Shown: piece by piece, positions 19,882-31,878 of the stretch
Layout: each line of letters begins with the position of its first letter
Position numbering within the stretch: position 1 is the first letter of the stretch
Assembly (NCBI RefSeq): GCF_039566955.1
Contig: NZ_CP154796.1
Coordinates: forward strand, 1,488,001 to 1,552,000
Direction of reading: 5' to 3'
DNA: 64,000 bases
Source of the DNA: Micromonospora sp. DSM 45708
GTDB lineage: Bacteria > Actinomycetota > Actinomycetes > Mycobacteriales > Micromonosporaceae
The notes under the pieces: generated by a model
The model's input: the letters and a program-made list of their open reading frames with translations, nothing else
The model's database searches: none
Told to the model about the DNA's origin: nothing
Translations under genes and position numbers: made by a program

Positions 19882-21819
19882 GTGGCTGACCCCTCGACCT
19901 ACCGTCCCGCGACCGGCACCATCCCGGAGTCACCAGGGGTCTACCGTTTCCGCGACGGCACCGGCCGGGTGATCTACGTCGGCAAGGCGCGCAACCTGCG
20001 CAGCCGGCTCAACTCCTACTTCGCCGACCCGGTCAACCTGCACCAGCGCACCCGGCAGATGGTCTTCACCGCCGAGTCGGTCGACTGGATCACCGTCGCC
20101 ACCGAGGTGGAGGCGCTCCAGCAGGAATACACCTGGATCAAGCAGTACGACCCGAGGTTCAACGTCCGCTACCGCGACGACAAGTCCTACCCCTACCTCG
20201 CGGTCACGCTCGACGAGGAATACCCGCGGTTGCAGGTGATGCGCGGAGCGAAGCGCAAGGGGGTGCGCTACTTCGGGCCGTACTCGCACGCCTGGGCCAT
20301 CCGCGAGACGCTCGACCTGCTGCTGCGCGTCTTCCCGGCCCGCACCTGCTCCTCCGGCGTGTTCAAGCGGGCCGGCCAGGTCGGCCGGCCCTGCCTGCTG
20401 GGCTACATCGGCAAGTGCTCGGCGCCGTGCGTCGGCACCGTCACCGCCGAGCGGCACCGGGAGATCGTCACCGGCTTCTGCGACTTCATGGCCGGCCGCA
20501 CCGACACCATGGTGCGCCGGCTGGAAAAGGAGATGCTCGACGCCAGCGAGCAGTTGGAGTTCGAGCGCGCCGCCCGGCTGCGCGACGACGTGGCCGCGCT
20601 GCGCCGGGCCATGGAGAAGCAGACAGTGGTGCTCGGCGACGGCACCGACGCCGACGTGGTGGCGTTCGCCGACGACCCCCTCGAAGCCGCGGTGCAGGTC
20701 TTCCACGTCCGCGGCGGCCGGGTGCGCGGCCAGCGCGGCTGGGTGGTGGAGAAGACCGAGGAGCTGACCACCGGCGACCTCGTGCACCACTTCTGCACCC
20801 AGGTCTACGGCGGCGAGCAGGGCGAGGCCGACGTCCCACGGGAACTGCTCGTCCCCGAGTTGCCCGGCGACGCCGACGCGCTCGCCGACTGGCTCTCCAC
20901 CCGCCGGGGCAGCCACGTCTCGCTGCGGGTGCCTCAGCGCGGCGACAAACGGTCGTTGCTGGAGACCGTGGAGCGCAACGCGAAGGACGCGTTGACCCGG
21001 CACAAGCTCAAGCGCGCGGGTGACCTGACCACCCGCAGCCAGGCCCTCGACGAGATCGCCGACGCGCTCGACATGCGGACGTCGCCGCTGCGCATCGAGT
21101 GCTTCGACGTCTCCCAGATCCAGGGCACCGACGTGGTCGCCAGCATGGTGGTCTTCGAGGACGGGCTGCCCCGCAAGAGCGAATACCGCCGGTTCATCGT
21201 GCGCGGCGCCACCGACGACCTGTCCGCCATGTCCGAGGTGCTGCGCCGGCGCTTCGCCCGCTACCTCGACGCCCGCGCCGAAACCGGGGAGCTGGGCGAG
21301 GAGACGGCCGCCGACCCCGACCGCCCCGGCATCGACCCGACCACCGGCCGGCCGCGCCGGTTCGCGTACCCGCCGCAGCTGGTGGTGGTCGACGGTGGCC
21401 CGCCACAGGTGGCCGCCGCCGCGAAGGCGCTGGCCGAGCTGGGCATCGACGACGTGGCGCTGTGCGGGCTGGCCAAGCGGCTGGAGGAGGTCTGGCTGCC
21501 CGACGACGAGTTCCCGGTCATCCTGCCGCGCACCTCGGAGGCGCTCTACCTGCTGCAACGGGTCCGCGACGAGGCCCACCGCTTCGCCATCACGTTCCAC
21601 CGCCAGCGGCGCTCCAAGCGGATGACCGAGTCGGCGCTCGACAACGTGCCCGGCCTGGGCGAGGTCCGTCGCAAGGCGCTGCTGCGGCACTTCGGCTCGC
21701 TGAAGCGGCTGTCCGCGGCCACGGTCGAGGAGATCACCGAGGTGCCGGGCGTCGGCCGACGTACCGCCGAGGCCATCCTCGCCGCCCTCGACAGCGACCC
21801 CGCCACAACCCCCTCCTGA
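19882..21819 (+). CDS. uvrC: UvrC, excinuclease ABC nuclease subunit
   Basis: Encodes 645 aa with a GTG start. The N-terminal GIY-YIG nuclease has [23 protein letters not shown] motif that contacts UvrB follows ([20 protein letters not shown]). Then comes the RNase H-like endonuclease domain ([19 protein letters not shown]... [10 protein letters not shown]) and a C-terminal double helix-hairpin-helix ([14 protein letters not shown]... [13 protein letters not shown]). It makes both incisions in nucleotide excision repair. The order uvrA...uvrC-rapZ-yvcK-whiA is conserved in actinobacteria; here a C39-like gene and recQ separate uvrC from rapZ. Confidence 0.97.
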   Translation: MADPSTYRPATGTIPESPGVYRFRDGTGRVIYVGKARNLRSRLNSYFADPVNLHQRTRQMVFTAESVDWITVATEVEALQQEYTWIKQYDPRFNVRYRDDKSYPYLAVTLDEEYPRLQVMRGAKRKGVRYFGPYSHAWAIRETLDLLLRVFPARTCSSGVFKRAGQVGRPCLLGYIGKCSAPCVGTVTAERHREIVTGFCDFMAGRTDTMVRRLEKEMLDASEQLEFERAARLRDDVAALRRAMEKQTVVLGDGTDADVVAFADDPLEAAVQVFHVRGGRVRGQRGWVVEKTEELTTGDLVHHFCTQVYGGEQGEADVPRELLVPELPGDADALADWLSTRRGSHVSLRVPQRGDKRSLLETVERNAKDALTRHKLKRAGDLTTRSQALDEIADALDMRTSPLRIECFDVSQIQGTDVVASMVVFEDGLPRKSEYRRFIVRGATDDLSAMSEVLRRRFARYLDARAETGELGEETAADPDRPGIDPTTGRPRRFAYPPQLVVVDGGPPQVAAAAKALAELGIDDVALCGLAKRLEEVWLPDDEFPVILPRTSEALYLLQRVRDEAHRFAITFHRQRRSKRMTESALDNVPGLGEVRRKALLRHFGSLKRLSAATVEEITEVPGVGRRTAEAILAALDSDPATTPS

Positions 21820-21854
21820 CCGTCCCCGACCGCCCCCGTCCCCACACAGCTCGT

Positions 21855-21910
21855 TGATCAAGGAGTTGACGTCACCGCGGCGAGCCCCTGAGACACAAAC
21901 CCCTTGATCA
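21855..21910. repeat. Inverted repeat, TTGATCAAGG family
   Basis: TGATCAAGG (21855-21863) pairs with CCTTGATCA (21902-21910) across a loop of about 38 nt; the arm contains the self-complementary TTGATCAA. Confidence 0.6.
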
Positions 21911-21959
21911 CCGCCTCCTCCTGCCCGGAGATTGCCCTGAGTGGGGCGGGGCGGCCCGC

Positions 21960-22062
21960 CCGCGCCCGGGTGTCCGCCCCGCACCCCGGGTGTCCGCCCC
22001 GCACCCCGGGTGTCCGGCCCGCGCCCGGGTGTCCGGCCTGCGCCCCGGGGTGTCCCGCCCGT
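21960..22062. repeat. Tandem repeat of about 20 bp, five imperfect units
   Basis: The units are variants of CGCACCCCGGGTGTCCGCCC. The middle two are nearly identical and the outer ones differ by a few bases and by 1-2 nt in length. They are contiguous without spacers, so this is not a CRISPR array. Confidence 0.7.
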
Positions 22063-22069
22063 GTCTGGT

Positions 22070-22124
22070 GATCATGAGGCTGGCCGCTTCGCTGTCGGCG
22101 TGTCGGCCCGCCAACCTCATGATC
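22070..22124. repeat. Inverted repeat, GATCATGAGG family
   Basis: GATCATGAGGCTGGC (22070-22084) pairs with 22110-22124 with one mismatch over 15 bp; the loop is 25 nt. A related half-copy, GATCATGAAGTTGGC, lies at 59717-59731. Confidence 0.65.
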
Positions 22125-22439
22125 GACGCGTGGTGCACCGGGCGGGATACGGAAACCTGCCCGGGGGTTCTCGGGTGACGGGATGGGCGTTTCACCCCAT
22201 CGGGAACGGTGGGGATCTTGGTGCGTATCGGTTCCCGGAGGGGCCGTCCGGTACCAGAAGCTCCCAGCGCTCGTCTCAGGGCGGGTTCCCGTGATGCGGG
22301 GCGTCCCGGGGCGGGTGCCCGGTTTCGTCGGCTATGCGGTGGTCGGGGTCACCGGCTCGGGGGAATCGGGGCCGGGGGCGGGGCGTTATACCTGGCAGAC
22401 CGCGTGGAGCCCGGCCCCTGGGCCGCTGGCAGCCCGGTC

Positions 22440-22586
22440 GGAATGACCGGCCACCGGCCGTCGTTACACCCCCCGAGCCGCCGACCCCGGCCACCCCGCG
22501 TGGCCCGGCCCGCGTCGGCGGAATGCGCGGCCACCGGCCGTCGTTACACCCCCTGAGCCGCCGACCCCGGCCACCCCGCGTGGCCC
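22440..22586. repeat. 67-bp direct repeat, two copies 80 bp apart
   Basis: 22440-22506 and 22520-22586 match at 64 of 67 positions by eye. The shared core includes CCACCGGCCGTCGTTACACC. They lie about 130 bp before the C39-like gene and may be within its 5' leader. Confidence 0.75.
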
Positions 22587-22718
22587 CCGGTCGCACCGGC
22601 CCTCTCCGGGCCCCCGAGCAGGCCAACCCCCTTGGCCGCCGGGCCCACCCCTTCAGACTTTCCCCCTGCGCGGCTCCCCGGCCGCGTCATCCCCCACCCC
22701 CCTTTGGGAGGCACTGTC

Positions 22719-23363
22719 ATGGCTACCACTCTGCTGCGTACCACTGTGCTGACCGCTGCCGGTATCGCCGCGACCGCCGGTGGGATCGCCGGCCCCGCGA
22801 TCGCCGCGCACGCCGCCCCCGCCGAGAAGACCGCCGTGGTCGCCGACCGCACGAGCGGCGAACGTGAGTTGGACGTGCGCTACGAAGCCCAGCCCAACTT
22901 CTACTACTGCGGCCCCGCCGCCGCCCGCAACGCCATCAGCGTGCTCGGCAAGAACATCGACGTGCACGCCATGGCCCGCGAGATGGGCACCACCGAGAAC
23001 GGCACCAACAGCATCAACGACATCACCCCCGTCCTGAACAAGGAAACCGGCAAGACCTACCGGTCGGTCGAGATCAAGGACCCCAAGGCCAACGACACGC
23101 AGACCGACAAGCTGCGCGCCGACATCGTCCGCACCGTCGACGACGGCCGCGCCGTGGTCGCCAACATCGCCGGCACCACCACCGACACCGACGGCAGCAC
23201 CCACTCCTTCGAAGGCGGCCACTACATCAGCGTCGTCGGCTACCAGAACAACGGCACCACCGTCACCATCGCCGACAGCGCCAACCCCGACACCGCCTCC
23301 TACCGGATCACCGTCGACAACCTCGCCGACTGGATCGCCACCCGCGGCTACAGCACCAGCTGA
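22719..23363 (+). CDS. Secreted C39-like (papain-fold) cysteine peptidase-type protein
   Basis: Encodes 214 aa. A Sec-type signal peptide (LLRTTVLTAAGIAATAGGIA) ends near AHAAPA. The mature part has the C39-like triad pattern: FYYCGPAAARNAISVLG (C64), SFEGGHYISVVGY (H168) and TVTIADSANP (D186). It is probably exported and could cleave peptides, but no substrate or transporter is adjacent, and related C39-like proteins are often uncharacterised. GGGAGG precedes the ATG at 22719. It follows a long repeat-rich leader region and ends at a strong hairpin. Confidence 0.87.
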   Translation: MATTLLRTTVLTAAGIAATAGGIAGPAIAAHAAPAEKTAVVADRTSGERELDVRYEAQPNFYYCGPAAARNAISVLGKNIDVHAMAREMGTTENGTNSINDITPVLNKETGKTYRSVEIKDPKANDTQTDKLRADIVRTVDDGRAVVANIAGTTTDTDGSTHSFEGGHYISVVGYQNNGTTVTIADSANPDTASYRITVDNLADWIATRGYSTS

Positions 23364-23371
23364 CACCAGCG

Positions 23372-23407
23372 GAAAGGGCCGGCCCCGACAACGGGGCCGG
23401 CCCTTTC
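23372..23407. terminator. Strong bidirectional terminator between the C39-like gene and recQ
   Basis: Perfect 16-bp stem (GAAAGGGCCGGCCCCG with 23392-23407) and an ACAA loop, ending in CCCTTTC on the plus strand. It lies between two convergent stops. Confidence 0.88.
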
Positions 23408-23408
23408 G

Positions 23409-25250
23409 TCACCCCTCGGCGAGTACGGCGAGGATGGCCTCGCCGTACTTGGCGAGCTTGTTCTCGCCGACCCCGTTGAACCGGGACAGCTCGGCCAGGG
23501 AACTCGGCGGCTCGGCGGCGATCTGGCGCAGCGTGGCGTCGTGGAAGATCACGTACGCGGGGACGCCCTGCTCCTTGGCGGTGGCGGCCCGCCACGCGCG
23601 GAGCCGCTCGAAGACCGGCGCGGCGGCGGGGGAGAGGTCGGCGACGACGGTGGCCGCCCCTCGTGGCTTCGCGGCCCGGCCGGACAGTGGCCGTTCCGGC
23701 TCCTTGCGCAGGGTGACCGTACGCCGCCGGCCGAGCACGTCGGCGCTGGCCTCGGTCAACGCCAGCGTGCCGTAGTCGCCCTCGACCGCGAGCAGGCCCT
23801 CGGCGAGCAGTTGCCGGACCACGCCGCGCCACTCGGCGTCGCGCAGCTCGGTGCCGATGCCGAACGTGCTCAGCGCGTCGTGCCGGTGCTGGTCGATCTT
23901 GTCGGTGTGCTTGCCGAGCAGGATGTCGATGCTGTGCCCGGCACCGAACCGCTGGTTGCGCTCCCGGTCGAGCCGGTAGACGGTGGAGAGCAGCTTCTGC
24001 GCGGCGACCGTGCCGTCCCAGGACTCCGGCGGGTCGAGGCAGGTGTCGCAGTTGCCGCAGTTCGGGGTCCCGCTCTCGCCGAAGTAGTCGAGCAGTTGGG
24101 CCCGGCGGCAGCGGACCGTCTCGCAGAGCGCCAGCATCGCGTCGAGGTGGGCGGCGAGGTTGCGCCGGTGCGCCAGGTCGCCCTCCGACGTCTCGATCAT
24201 CTTGCGTTGCTGCACCACGTCCTGGAGCCCGTACGCCAGCCAGGCCGTGGACGGCAGCCCGTCGCGGCCGGCGCGACCGGTCTCCTGGTAGTAGCCCTCC
24301 ACCGACTTGGGCAGGTCGAGGTGGGCGACGAAGCGTACGTCGGGCTTGTCGATGCCCATGCCGAACGCGATGGTGGCCACCATGACCAGCCCGTCCTCGC
24401 GCAGGAAGCGCTGCTGGTTGCCGGCGCGGGTCACCGCGTCCAGGCCGGCGTGGTACGGCAGCGCCGGGATGCCGTTGGCGACCAGGAACTCGGCGGTCTT
24501 GTCCACCGAGGCGCGGGACAGGCAGTAGACGATGCCGGCGTCGCCGGGGTGCTCGTCGCGCAGCAGGCTCAGCAACTGCCGGCGCGGCTCCCGCTTCGGC
24601 ACGATGCGGTACTGGATGTTGGGCCGGTCGAAGCTGGCCACGAAGTGCCGGGCGTCGGTGAGCTGGAGCCGGGTGGCGATCTCGGTGCGGGTGGCCTGCG
24701 TCGCGGTGGCGGTCAGCGCGATGCGCGGCACCTGCGGCCAGCGCTCGTGCAGCATCGACAGGTTGAGGTAGTCGGGGCGGAAGTCGTGCCCCCACTGGGA
24801 GACGCAGTGTGCCTCGTCGATCGCGAACAGCGCGATCTTGCCGCGTTCCAGCAGGCCGAGGGTGGAGCGCACGGCCAGCCCTTCCGGGGCGAGGTAGAGC
24901 AGGTCCAGCTCGCCGGCGAGGTAGGCCGCCTCGACCCGGCGGCGCTGTGCCGCGTCCTGGGTCGAGTTGAGGAACCCGGCCCGCACGCCGACGGCGGTGA
25001 GCGCGTCGACCTGGTCCTGCATGAGCGCGATCAGCGGCGAGACGACCACCGCCACGCCGTCGCGGACCAGCGCGGGGATCTGGTAGCAGAGCGACTTGCC
25101 GCCCCCGGTGGGCATCAGCACCAGCGCGTCGCCGCCGGCCACCACGTGCTCGATGATGTCCTGCTGGACACCGCGGAACGCGTCGTAGCCGAAGACCCGG
25201 CGCAACACGTCCAGCGCGCCCTCGACCCGTTGCTCGGTGGGGGAGACCAT
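23409..25250 (-). CDS. recQ: RecQ-family ATP-dependent DNA helicase
   Basis: Encodes 613 aa, with RecQ domains in order: helicase ([12 protein letters not shown]alker [18 protein letters not shown] with [15 protein letters not shown] and [10 protein letters not shown]), RQC with zinc cysteines ([12 protein letters not shown]... CGNCDTC) and winged helix, and a C-terminal HRDC domain ([23 protein letters not shown]...). It unwinds recombination intermediates 3' to 5'. The start at 25250 fits a leaderless promoter. It interrupts the usual uvrC-rapZ neighbourhood. Confidence 0.95.
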   Translation of the reverse strand: MVSPTEQRVEGALDVLRRVFGYDAFRGVQQDIIEHVVAGGDALVLMPTGGGKSLCYQIPALVRDGVAVVVSPLIALMQDQVDALTAVGVRAGFLNSTQDAAQRRRVEAAYLAGELDLLYLAPEGLAVRSTLGLLERGKIALFAIDEAHCVSQWGHDFRPDYLNLSMLHERWPQVPRIALTATATQATRTEIATRLQLTDARHFVASFDRPNIQYRIVPKREPRRQLLSLLRDEHPGDAGIVYCLSRASVDKTAEFLVANGIPALPYHAGLDAVTRAGNQQRFLREDGLVMVATIAFGMGIDKPDVRFVAHLDLPKSVEGYYQETGRAGRDGLPSTAWLAYGLQDVVQQRKMIETSEGDLAHRRNLAAHLDAMLALCETVRCRRAQLLDYFGESGTPNCGNCDTCLDPPESWDGTVAAQKLLSTVYRLDRERNQRFGAGHSIDILLGKHTDKIDQHRHDALSTFGIGTELRDAEWRGVVRQLLAEGLLAVEGDYGTLALTEASADVLGRRRTVTLRKEPERPLSGRAAKPRGAATVVADLSPAAAPVFERLRAWRAATAKEQGVPAYVIFHDATLRQIAAEPPSSLAELSRFNGVGENKLAKYGEAILAVLAEG

Positions 25251-25256
25251 CCGCGC

Positions 25257-25262
25257 AGTCTA
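25257..25262 (-). promoter_or_regulatory. -10 box TAGACT, leaderless start of recQ
   Basis: On the minus strand TAGACT is followed by GCGCGG and the ATG at 25250, with no ribosome-binding site. Confidence 0.5.
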
Positions 25263-25341
25263 CGAGCGCCCGCCGACACCGCCACGGACGCCGCCGCCCG
25301 CGCCGCCGCGCCGAACCCCGCCCCACCGCCGCCCCACCCGC

Positions 25342-25399
25342 CTGTTTCACGGAAACAGTGGCTGTTCCGTCGGCGACAGCCACTGTTTCCGTGAAACAG
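25342..25399. repeat. Long palindrome, copy B of the TTCACGGAAA family
   Basis: Perfect 24-bp arms (25342-25365 and 25376-25399) with a 10-nt loop that contains CCGTCGGC, also present in the loop of copy C. The outer arm includes TTTCACGGAAACAGTGGC. It lies between divergently transcribed genes, 92 bp upstream of recQ, where a terminator would not be expected. Confidence 0.85.
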
Positions 25400-25577
25400 C
25401 GGGAAAGAGAGGGCGGGGAGCGGGCGGGGGGAGGACGGGGGAGACGGGGCGGGAAAGCGACGAGCAGGTGTTCCGGTGGTCACCCCGTGGAATCCCGCCC
25501 GGGGTCGCAGCCGTTAGAGTCGTCGACTGACCATGTGCGGCCGACCGGCCGCGGCGCCACGGCTTGGGGGTACGCGG

Positions 25578-26492
25578 GTGAGCGAGGCGCGGACGGCGGA
25601 GACAGCGGTGGGGCGGCCGGCGCCGACCGAGGCGGAGACGTCCCTGGTGGTGGTGACCGGCCTCTCCGGTGGTGGGCGCAGCACGGTGGCCCGGGCGCTG
25701 GAGAACGTCGGCTACTACGTGGTCGACAACCTGCCCCAGGCGCTCCTGCTGGACATGGCCGAGCTGGCGTTCAAGGCCGGCGGCGCGGCCCGGCGTACGG
25801 CGATGGTGCTGGACGTGCGGTCGCGCGCCTTCTCCACGGACCTGGTCGGCGCGATCCGGGAGCTGCGCGAGCGCGGCTTCTCCCCCCGGGTGGTCTTCGT
25901 CGACGCGGACGACGAGGTGTTGATCCGCCGGTTCGAGAGCGTGCGCCGGTCGCACCCGTTGCAGGGCGACGGGCGGCTGGCCGACGGCATCGCGGTGGAG
26001 CGGGCGCTGCTGGAGGAGGCCCGCGACCAGGCCGACGTGATCATCGACACCAGCCACCTGAACGTCAACCAGCTCCGCCGCCGCGTCGAGGAGTTGTTCG
26101 GCGGCGAGGACGCCCGCCGGCTGCGGATCACCGTGCTGTCGTTCGGCTTCAAGTACGGCCTCCCGCCGGACGCCGACTTCGTGATGGACGCCCGGTTCCT
26201 GCCCAACCCGTACTGGGTGCCGGAGCTGCGCGAGCACACCGGCCGGGAGGAGGCGGTCAGCGCGTACGTGCTGGGTCAGGAGGGTGCCGACGCGTTCGTC
26301 GCCGGTTACGCCGACCTGGTCAACGCCACCACGGCCGGCTTCGAGCGGGAGGGCAAGCGCTACCTGACCGTGGCCGTGGGCTGCACCGGCGGCAAGCACC
26401 GCAGCGTGGCGATCGCCGAGGAGCTGGCCGTGCGGCTGCGCGCGTCCGGCATCGCCGCCAACCCGCAGCACCGGGACCTGGGGCGGGAATGA
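25578..26492 (+). CDS. rapZ: RapZ-family RNase adapter / nucleotide-binding protein
   Basis: Encodes 304 aa from GTG 25578. The N-terminal kinase-like domain has the P-loop GLSGGGRST (about 28-36), with Arg where most P-loops have Lys, as is common in actinobacterial members; VVDNLPQ and SFGFKYGLP follow. The C-terminal domain has AVGCTGGKHRSVAIAEEL. RapZ-type proteins bind nucleotides and, in some bacteria, RNA and amino-sugar signals. The rapZ-yvcK-whiA cluster is classic. It overlaps yvcK by 4 nt. An ATG at 25533 is in frame upstream and cannot be excluded. Confidence 0.93.
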   Translation: MSEARTAETAVGRPAPTEAETSLVVVTGLSGGGRSTVARALENVGYYVVDNLPQALLLDMAELAFKAGGAARRTAMVLDVRSRAFSTDLVGAIRELRERGFSPRVVFVDADDEVLIRRFESVRRSHPLQGDGRLADGIAVERALLEEARDQADVIIDTSHLNVNQLRRRVEELFGGEDARRLRITVLSFGFKYGLPPDADFVMDARFLPNPYWVPELREHTGREEAVSAYVLGQEGADAFVAGYADLVNATTAGFEREGKRYLTVAVGCTGGKHRSVAIAEELAVRLRASGIAANPQHRDLGRE

Positions 26493-27487
26493 CCCCGACC
26501 AGGGTGGTCGCGTTCGGCGGCGGGCACGGGTTGTCCGCGTCGCTGCGGGCGCTACGGCACTGCGTACCCGGACTGGACCTGGACATCACCGCGGTGGTCA
26601 CGGTCGGCGACGACGGCGGCTCCAGCGGCCGGCTGCGCGCCGAGCGCGGCGGCCTGCCCCCGGGTGACCTGCGGCAGGCGCTCGTCGCGCTCTCCGGTGA
26701 CCACCCCGCGACCCGGCGTAGCGCGGCGTTGTTCCAGCACCGCTTCGCCGCCGCCGCGCCCGCGCCGGCGCTCGGTGCGCCGGCCCCGGCGGTGGGTGAC
26801 CCGCTCGCCGGCCACGCGGTCGGCAACCTGCTGCTGCACGGGCTGACCGAGCTGCTCGGCGATCCGGTGGCCGCGCTGGACCACGCCGGGGCGATGCTCG
26901 GCGCGGTGGGCCGGGTGCTGCCGATGTCGCGCCAGCCGGTGGGTATCGAGGCCCGGGTCCGCGGCGTCGACCCGGACCACCCGGACGAGGTCCGCACGGT
27001 GTGCGGCCAGCACCAGGTGGCGGTCACCTCCGGCACGGTGGAGTCGCTGCGGCTCACCCCGGCCGCGCCGGCCGCGTGCGCCGAGGCGGTGACCGCGGTA
27101 CGCGCAGCCGACTGGTTGATCTTCGGGCCGGGGAGCTGGTACACCAGCGTGTTGCCGCACCTGCTGGTGCCCGGCCTGGCCGACGCGATCGTGTCCAGCC
27201 CGGCGCGGCGGCTGGTGACGCTGAACCTGGTGGCCGAGAAGGAGACCTCCGGGCTCTCCCTGCCCGACCATCTGGACACCCTGCGGCGCTATCTGCCCGA
27301 GCTGAAGGTGGACATGGTGCTCGCCGACTCCACGGCGGTGGGTGACCCCGTGGCGGTCGAACGTGCGGCAGAATCGCTTGGTGCCCGGCTGGTCCTCGCC
27401 CCCGTCGCCGTCGTCGACGGCACACCCCGTCATGATCCGGCCGCCCTGGGCGCCGCACTGGTGCCGGTCCTGGGCGCCGATCGTTAG
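26489..27487 (+). CDS. yvcK: YvcK/CofD-like gluconeogenesis factor
   Basis: Encodes 332 aa with a Rossmann-like CofD/UPF0052 fold: VVAFGGGHGLSASLRAL near the N-terminus, TVGDDGGSSGRLR, GGLPPGDLRQALVAL and FGPGSWYTSVLPHLL. YvcK binds UDP-sugars and affects carbon flux and cell-wall synthesis in other bacteria. The ATGA overlap with rapZ implies coupling. An Ala/Pro-rich insertion (about 84-105) lengthens one loop. Confidence 0.94.
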   Translation: MTPTRVVAFGGGHGLSASLRALRHCVPGLDLDITAVVTVGDDGGSSGRLRAERGGLPPGDLRQALVALSGDHPATRRSAALFQHRFAAAAPAPALGAPAPAVGDPLAGHAVGNLLLHGLTELLGDPVAALDHAGAMLGAVGRVLPMSRQPVGIEARVRGVDPDHPDEVRTVCGQHQVAVTSGTVESLRLTPAAPAACAEAVTAVRAADWLIFGPGSWYTSVLPHLLVPGLADAIVSSPARRLVTLNLVAEKETSGLSLPDHLDTLRRYLPELKVDMVLADSTAVGDPVAVERAAESLGARLVLAPVAVVDGTPRHDPAALGAALVPVLGADR

Positions 27488-27542
27488 ACACGTACGTAAT
27501 CACCGGCGACACGCCGGAACCGGTCCGTGAGGGGGCGCTGAA

Positions 27543-28523
27543 ATGGCGATGACGGCTGCGGTCAAGGACGAGCTGAGTCGGGTCGACGTGCCCAAGCCCT
27601 GCTGCCGCCGGGCGGAGATGGCCGCCCTGCTGCGCTTCGCCGGTGGCCTGCACATCGTGTCGGGGCGCGTGGTGGTGGAGGCGGAGCTGGACACCGGCGC
27701 GGTGGCCCGCCGGCTGCGGCGGGAGATCGCCGAGGTCTACGGCTACCCGAGTGAGATCCACGTGCTGGCGTCGGGCGGCCTGCGCAAGGGCAGCCACTTC
27801 ATCGTGCGGGTGGTCAAGGACGGCGAGGCGCTGGCCCGGCAGACCGGCCTGCTGGACGTGCGGGGCCGGCCGGTGCGGGGCCTGCCGCCGCACGTGGTGG
27901 CCGCCAACGTCTGCTGTGCGGTCTCCGCCTGGCGTGGCGCGTTCATGGCGCACGGCTCGCTGACCGAGCCGGGCCGCTCCAGCGCGTTGGAGATCACCTG
28001 CCCGGGGCCGGAGTCGGCGCTCGCGCTGGTCGGCGCCGCCCGCCGGCTCGGCATCACCGCCAAGAACCGCGAGGTGCGCGGCGTGGACCGGGTGGTGGTG
28101 AAGGACGGCGACGCGATCGCCGCGCTGCTCACCCGCATCGGTGCGCACTCCAGCGTGCTGGCCTGGGAGGAGCGCCGGGTCCGCCGGGAGGTGCGTGCCA
28201 CCGCCAACCGGCTGGCCAACTTCGACGACGCGAACCTGCGCCGTTCGGCGCGCGCCGCGGTGGCCGCCGCCGCCCGGGTGACCCGGGCGCTGGAGATCCT
28301 CGCCGACGACGCCCCCAACCACCTGACCTCGGCGGGCCGGCTGCGGCTGGAGCACCGCCAGGCCTCGCTGGAGGAGCTGGGCGCGCTCGCCGAGCCGCCG
28401 CTGACCAAGGACGCCATCGCCGGCCGGATCCGCCGGCTGCTCGCGCTGGCCGACAAGCGGGCCCGCGACCTCGGCATCCCGGATACGGAAGCGGCAGTCA
28501 CGCCGGACATGCTCGTGGTCTGA
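27543..28523 (+). CDS. whiA: WhiA sporulation/division transcription factor
   Basis: Encodes 326 aa. The N-terminus reads [20 protein letters not shown], followed by a LAGLIDADG-like domain ([31 protein letters not shown]) and a C-terminal HTH ([25 protein letters not shown]). In sporulating actinomycetes WhiA works with WhiB to start sporulation septation and autoregulates from within its own operon. GAGGGGGCG precedes the ATG. It lies 55 bp after yvcK. Confidence 0.96.
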   Translation: MAMTAAVKDELSRVDVPKPCCRRAEMAALLRFAGGLHIVSGRVVVEAELDTGAVARRLRREIAEVYGYPSEIHVLASGGLRKGSHFIVRVVKDGEALARQTGLLDVRGRPVRGLPPHVVAANVCCAVSAWRGAFMAHGSLTEPGRSSALEITCPGPESALALVGAARRLGITAKNREVRGVDRVVVKDGDAIAALLTRIGAHSSVLAWEERRVRREVRATANRLANFDDANLRRSARAAVAAAARVTRALEILADDAPNHLTSAGRLRLEHRQASLEELGALAEPPLTKDAIAGRIRRLLALADKRARDLGIPDTEAAVTPDMLVV

Positions 28524-30991
<2,468 letters not shown>

Positions 30992-31783
30992 ATGGCGAGC
31001 ACCACCCGCCGGCCGCTGATGGCCGGCAACTGGAAGATGAACCTCAACCACCTCGAGGCGAACCTGCTGGTGCAGAAGTTGGCCGCGAGCCTCAACGAGA
31101 AGCAGCTCACCGACGTCGAGTGCGTGGTGCTGCCGCCCTTCACCGACCTGCGTACCGTGCAGACCGCGGTGGACGGCGACAAGCTGCTGATCGGTTACGG
31201 CGCGCAGGACCTGTCGCCGTTCCCGTCCGGGGCGTACACCGGCGACATCGCCGGGCCGATGCTGTCGAAGCTGGGCTGCGGTTACGTGGTGGTCGGCCAC
31301 TCCGAGCGGCGGCAGTACCACGGCGAGGACGACGCGCTGGTCAACGCGAAGGTGGCGGCGGCGCTGGCGAACGGGCTGACGCCGATCCTCTGCATCGGCG
31401 AGGGCCTGGAGGTGCGGGAGCAGCTCCGGCAGGTCCCGCACTGCTGCGACCAGCTCGACGGCGCGCTGAAGGGGCTCACCGCCGAGCAGGTCACCCGGGT
31501 CGTCGTCGCGTACGAGCCGGTCTGGGCGATCGGCACCGGCAAGACGGCGACGCCGGAGGACGCGCAGGAGGTCTGCGGCGAGGTGCGTAAGCGGCTCGTG
31601 GAGAGCTACGACGAGCCCACCGCCCAGCAGGTCCGGATCCTGTACGGCGGGTCGGTCAAGGCGTCGAACGTCGCCGCGATCATGGCTCAGCCGGACGTGG
31701 ACGGGGCCCTGGTCGGGGGCGCCAGCCTCGACGCGGAGGAGTTCGCGCGGATCTGTCGGTTCCCGGAGCACACGGCCCGCTGA
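30992..31783 (+). CDS. tpiA: Triosephosphate isomerase
   Basis: Encodes 263 aa, a complete TIM barrel: GNWKMNLNH (catalytic Lys), [14 protein letters not shown] (catalytic His) and [13 protein letters not shown] (catalytic Glu), then [10 protein letters not shown] in the phosphate loop. It interconverts DHAP and glyceraldehyde 3-phosphate. The start codon follows the pgk stop without a gap. Confidence 0.97.
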   Translation: MASTTRRPLMAGNWKMNLNHLEANLLVQKLAASLNEKQLTDVECVVLPPFTDLRTVQTAVDGDKLLIGYGAQDLSPFPSGAYTGDIAGPMLSKLGCGYVVVGHSERRQYHGEDDALVNAKVAAALANGLTPILCIGEGLEVREQLRQVPHCCDQLDGALKGLTAEQVTRVVVAYEPVWAIGTGKTATPEDAQEVCGEVRKRLVESYDEPTAQQVRILYGGSVKASNVAAIMAQPDVDGALVGGASLDAEEFARICRFPEHTAR

Positions 31784-31878
31784 TCGCTCGCTATCCTTGA
31801 CGCTGCCCGTCCACCGGTCGGTGCCGCAGTGCCCGACAGGTCCGGGCAGTGATCGCAACGAGAGGACTGACCCCCGCC

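Larger units (their letters stand above)
21820..22718. other. 0.9-kb repeat-rich intergenic region
   Basis: I find no gene here: the open frames have no ribosome-binding site, domain or family resemblance. It holds a TTGATCAAGG inverted repeat (21855-21910), five or so tandem units of about 20 bp (21960-22062), a GATCATGAGG inverted repeat (22070-22124) and a 67-bp direct repeat with an 80-bp period (22440-22586). A TATACC -10-like box near 22385 may serve the C39-like gene. I looked for a c-di-AMP riboswitch and did not recognise one. Confidence 0.7.
25251..25577. other. Divergent recQ-rapZ intergenic region
   Basis: This 327-bp gap contains no gene I can support. It holds the recQ -10 box (25257-25262), palindrome B (25342-25399) and a rapZ-facing TTAGAGT box around 25514-25520. 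The rest is GC-rich without clear structure. Confidence 0.7.

Noticed and set aside
21960..22586. Possible CRISPR array
   Set aside because: The tandem units are contiguous without unique spacers, the 67-bp repeat has only two copies, and no cas gene is near.
22150..22718. Possible c-di-AMP or other riboswitch upstream of the C39-like gene
   Set aside because: I could not find the conserved cores of a known class; only repeats and GC-rich hairpins are seen. A covariance-model search would settle it.
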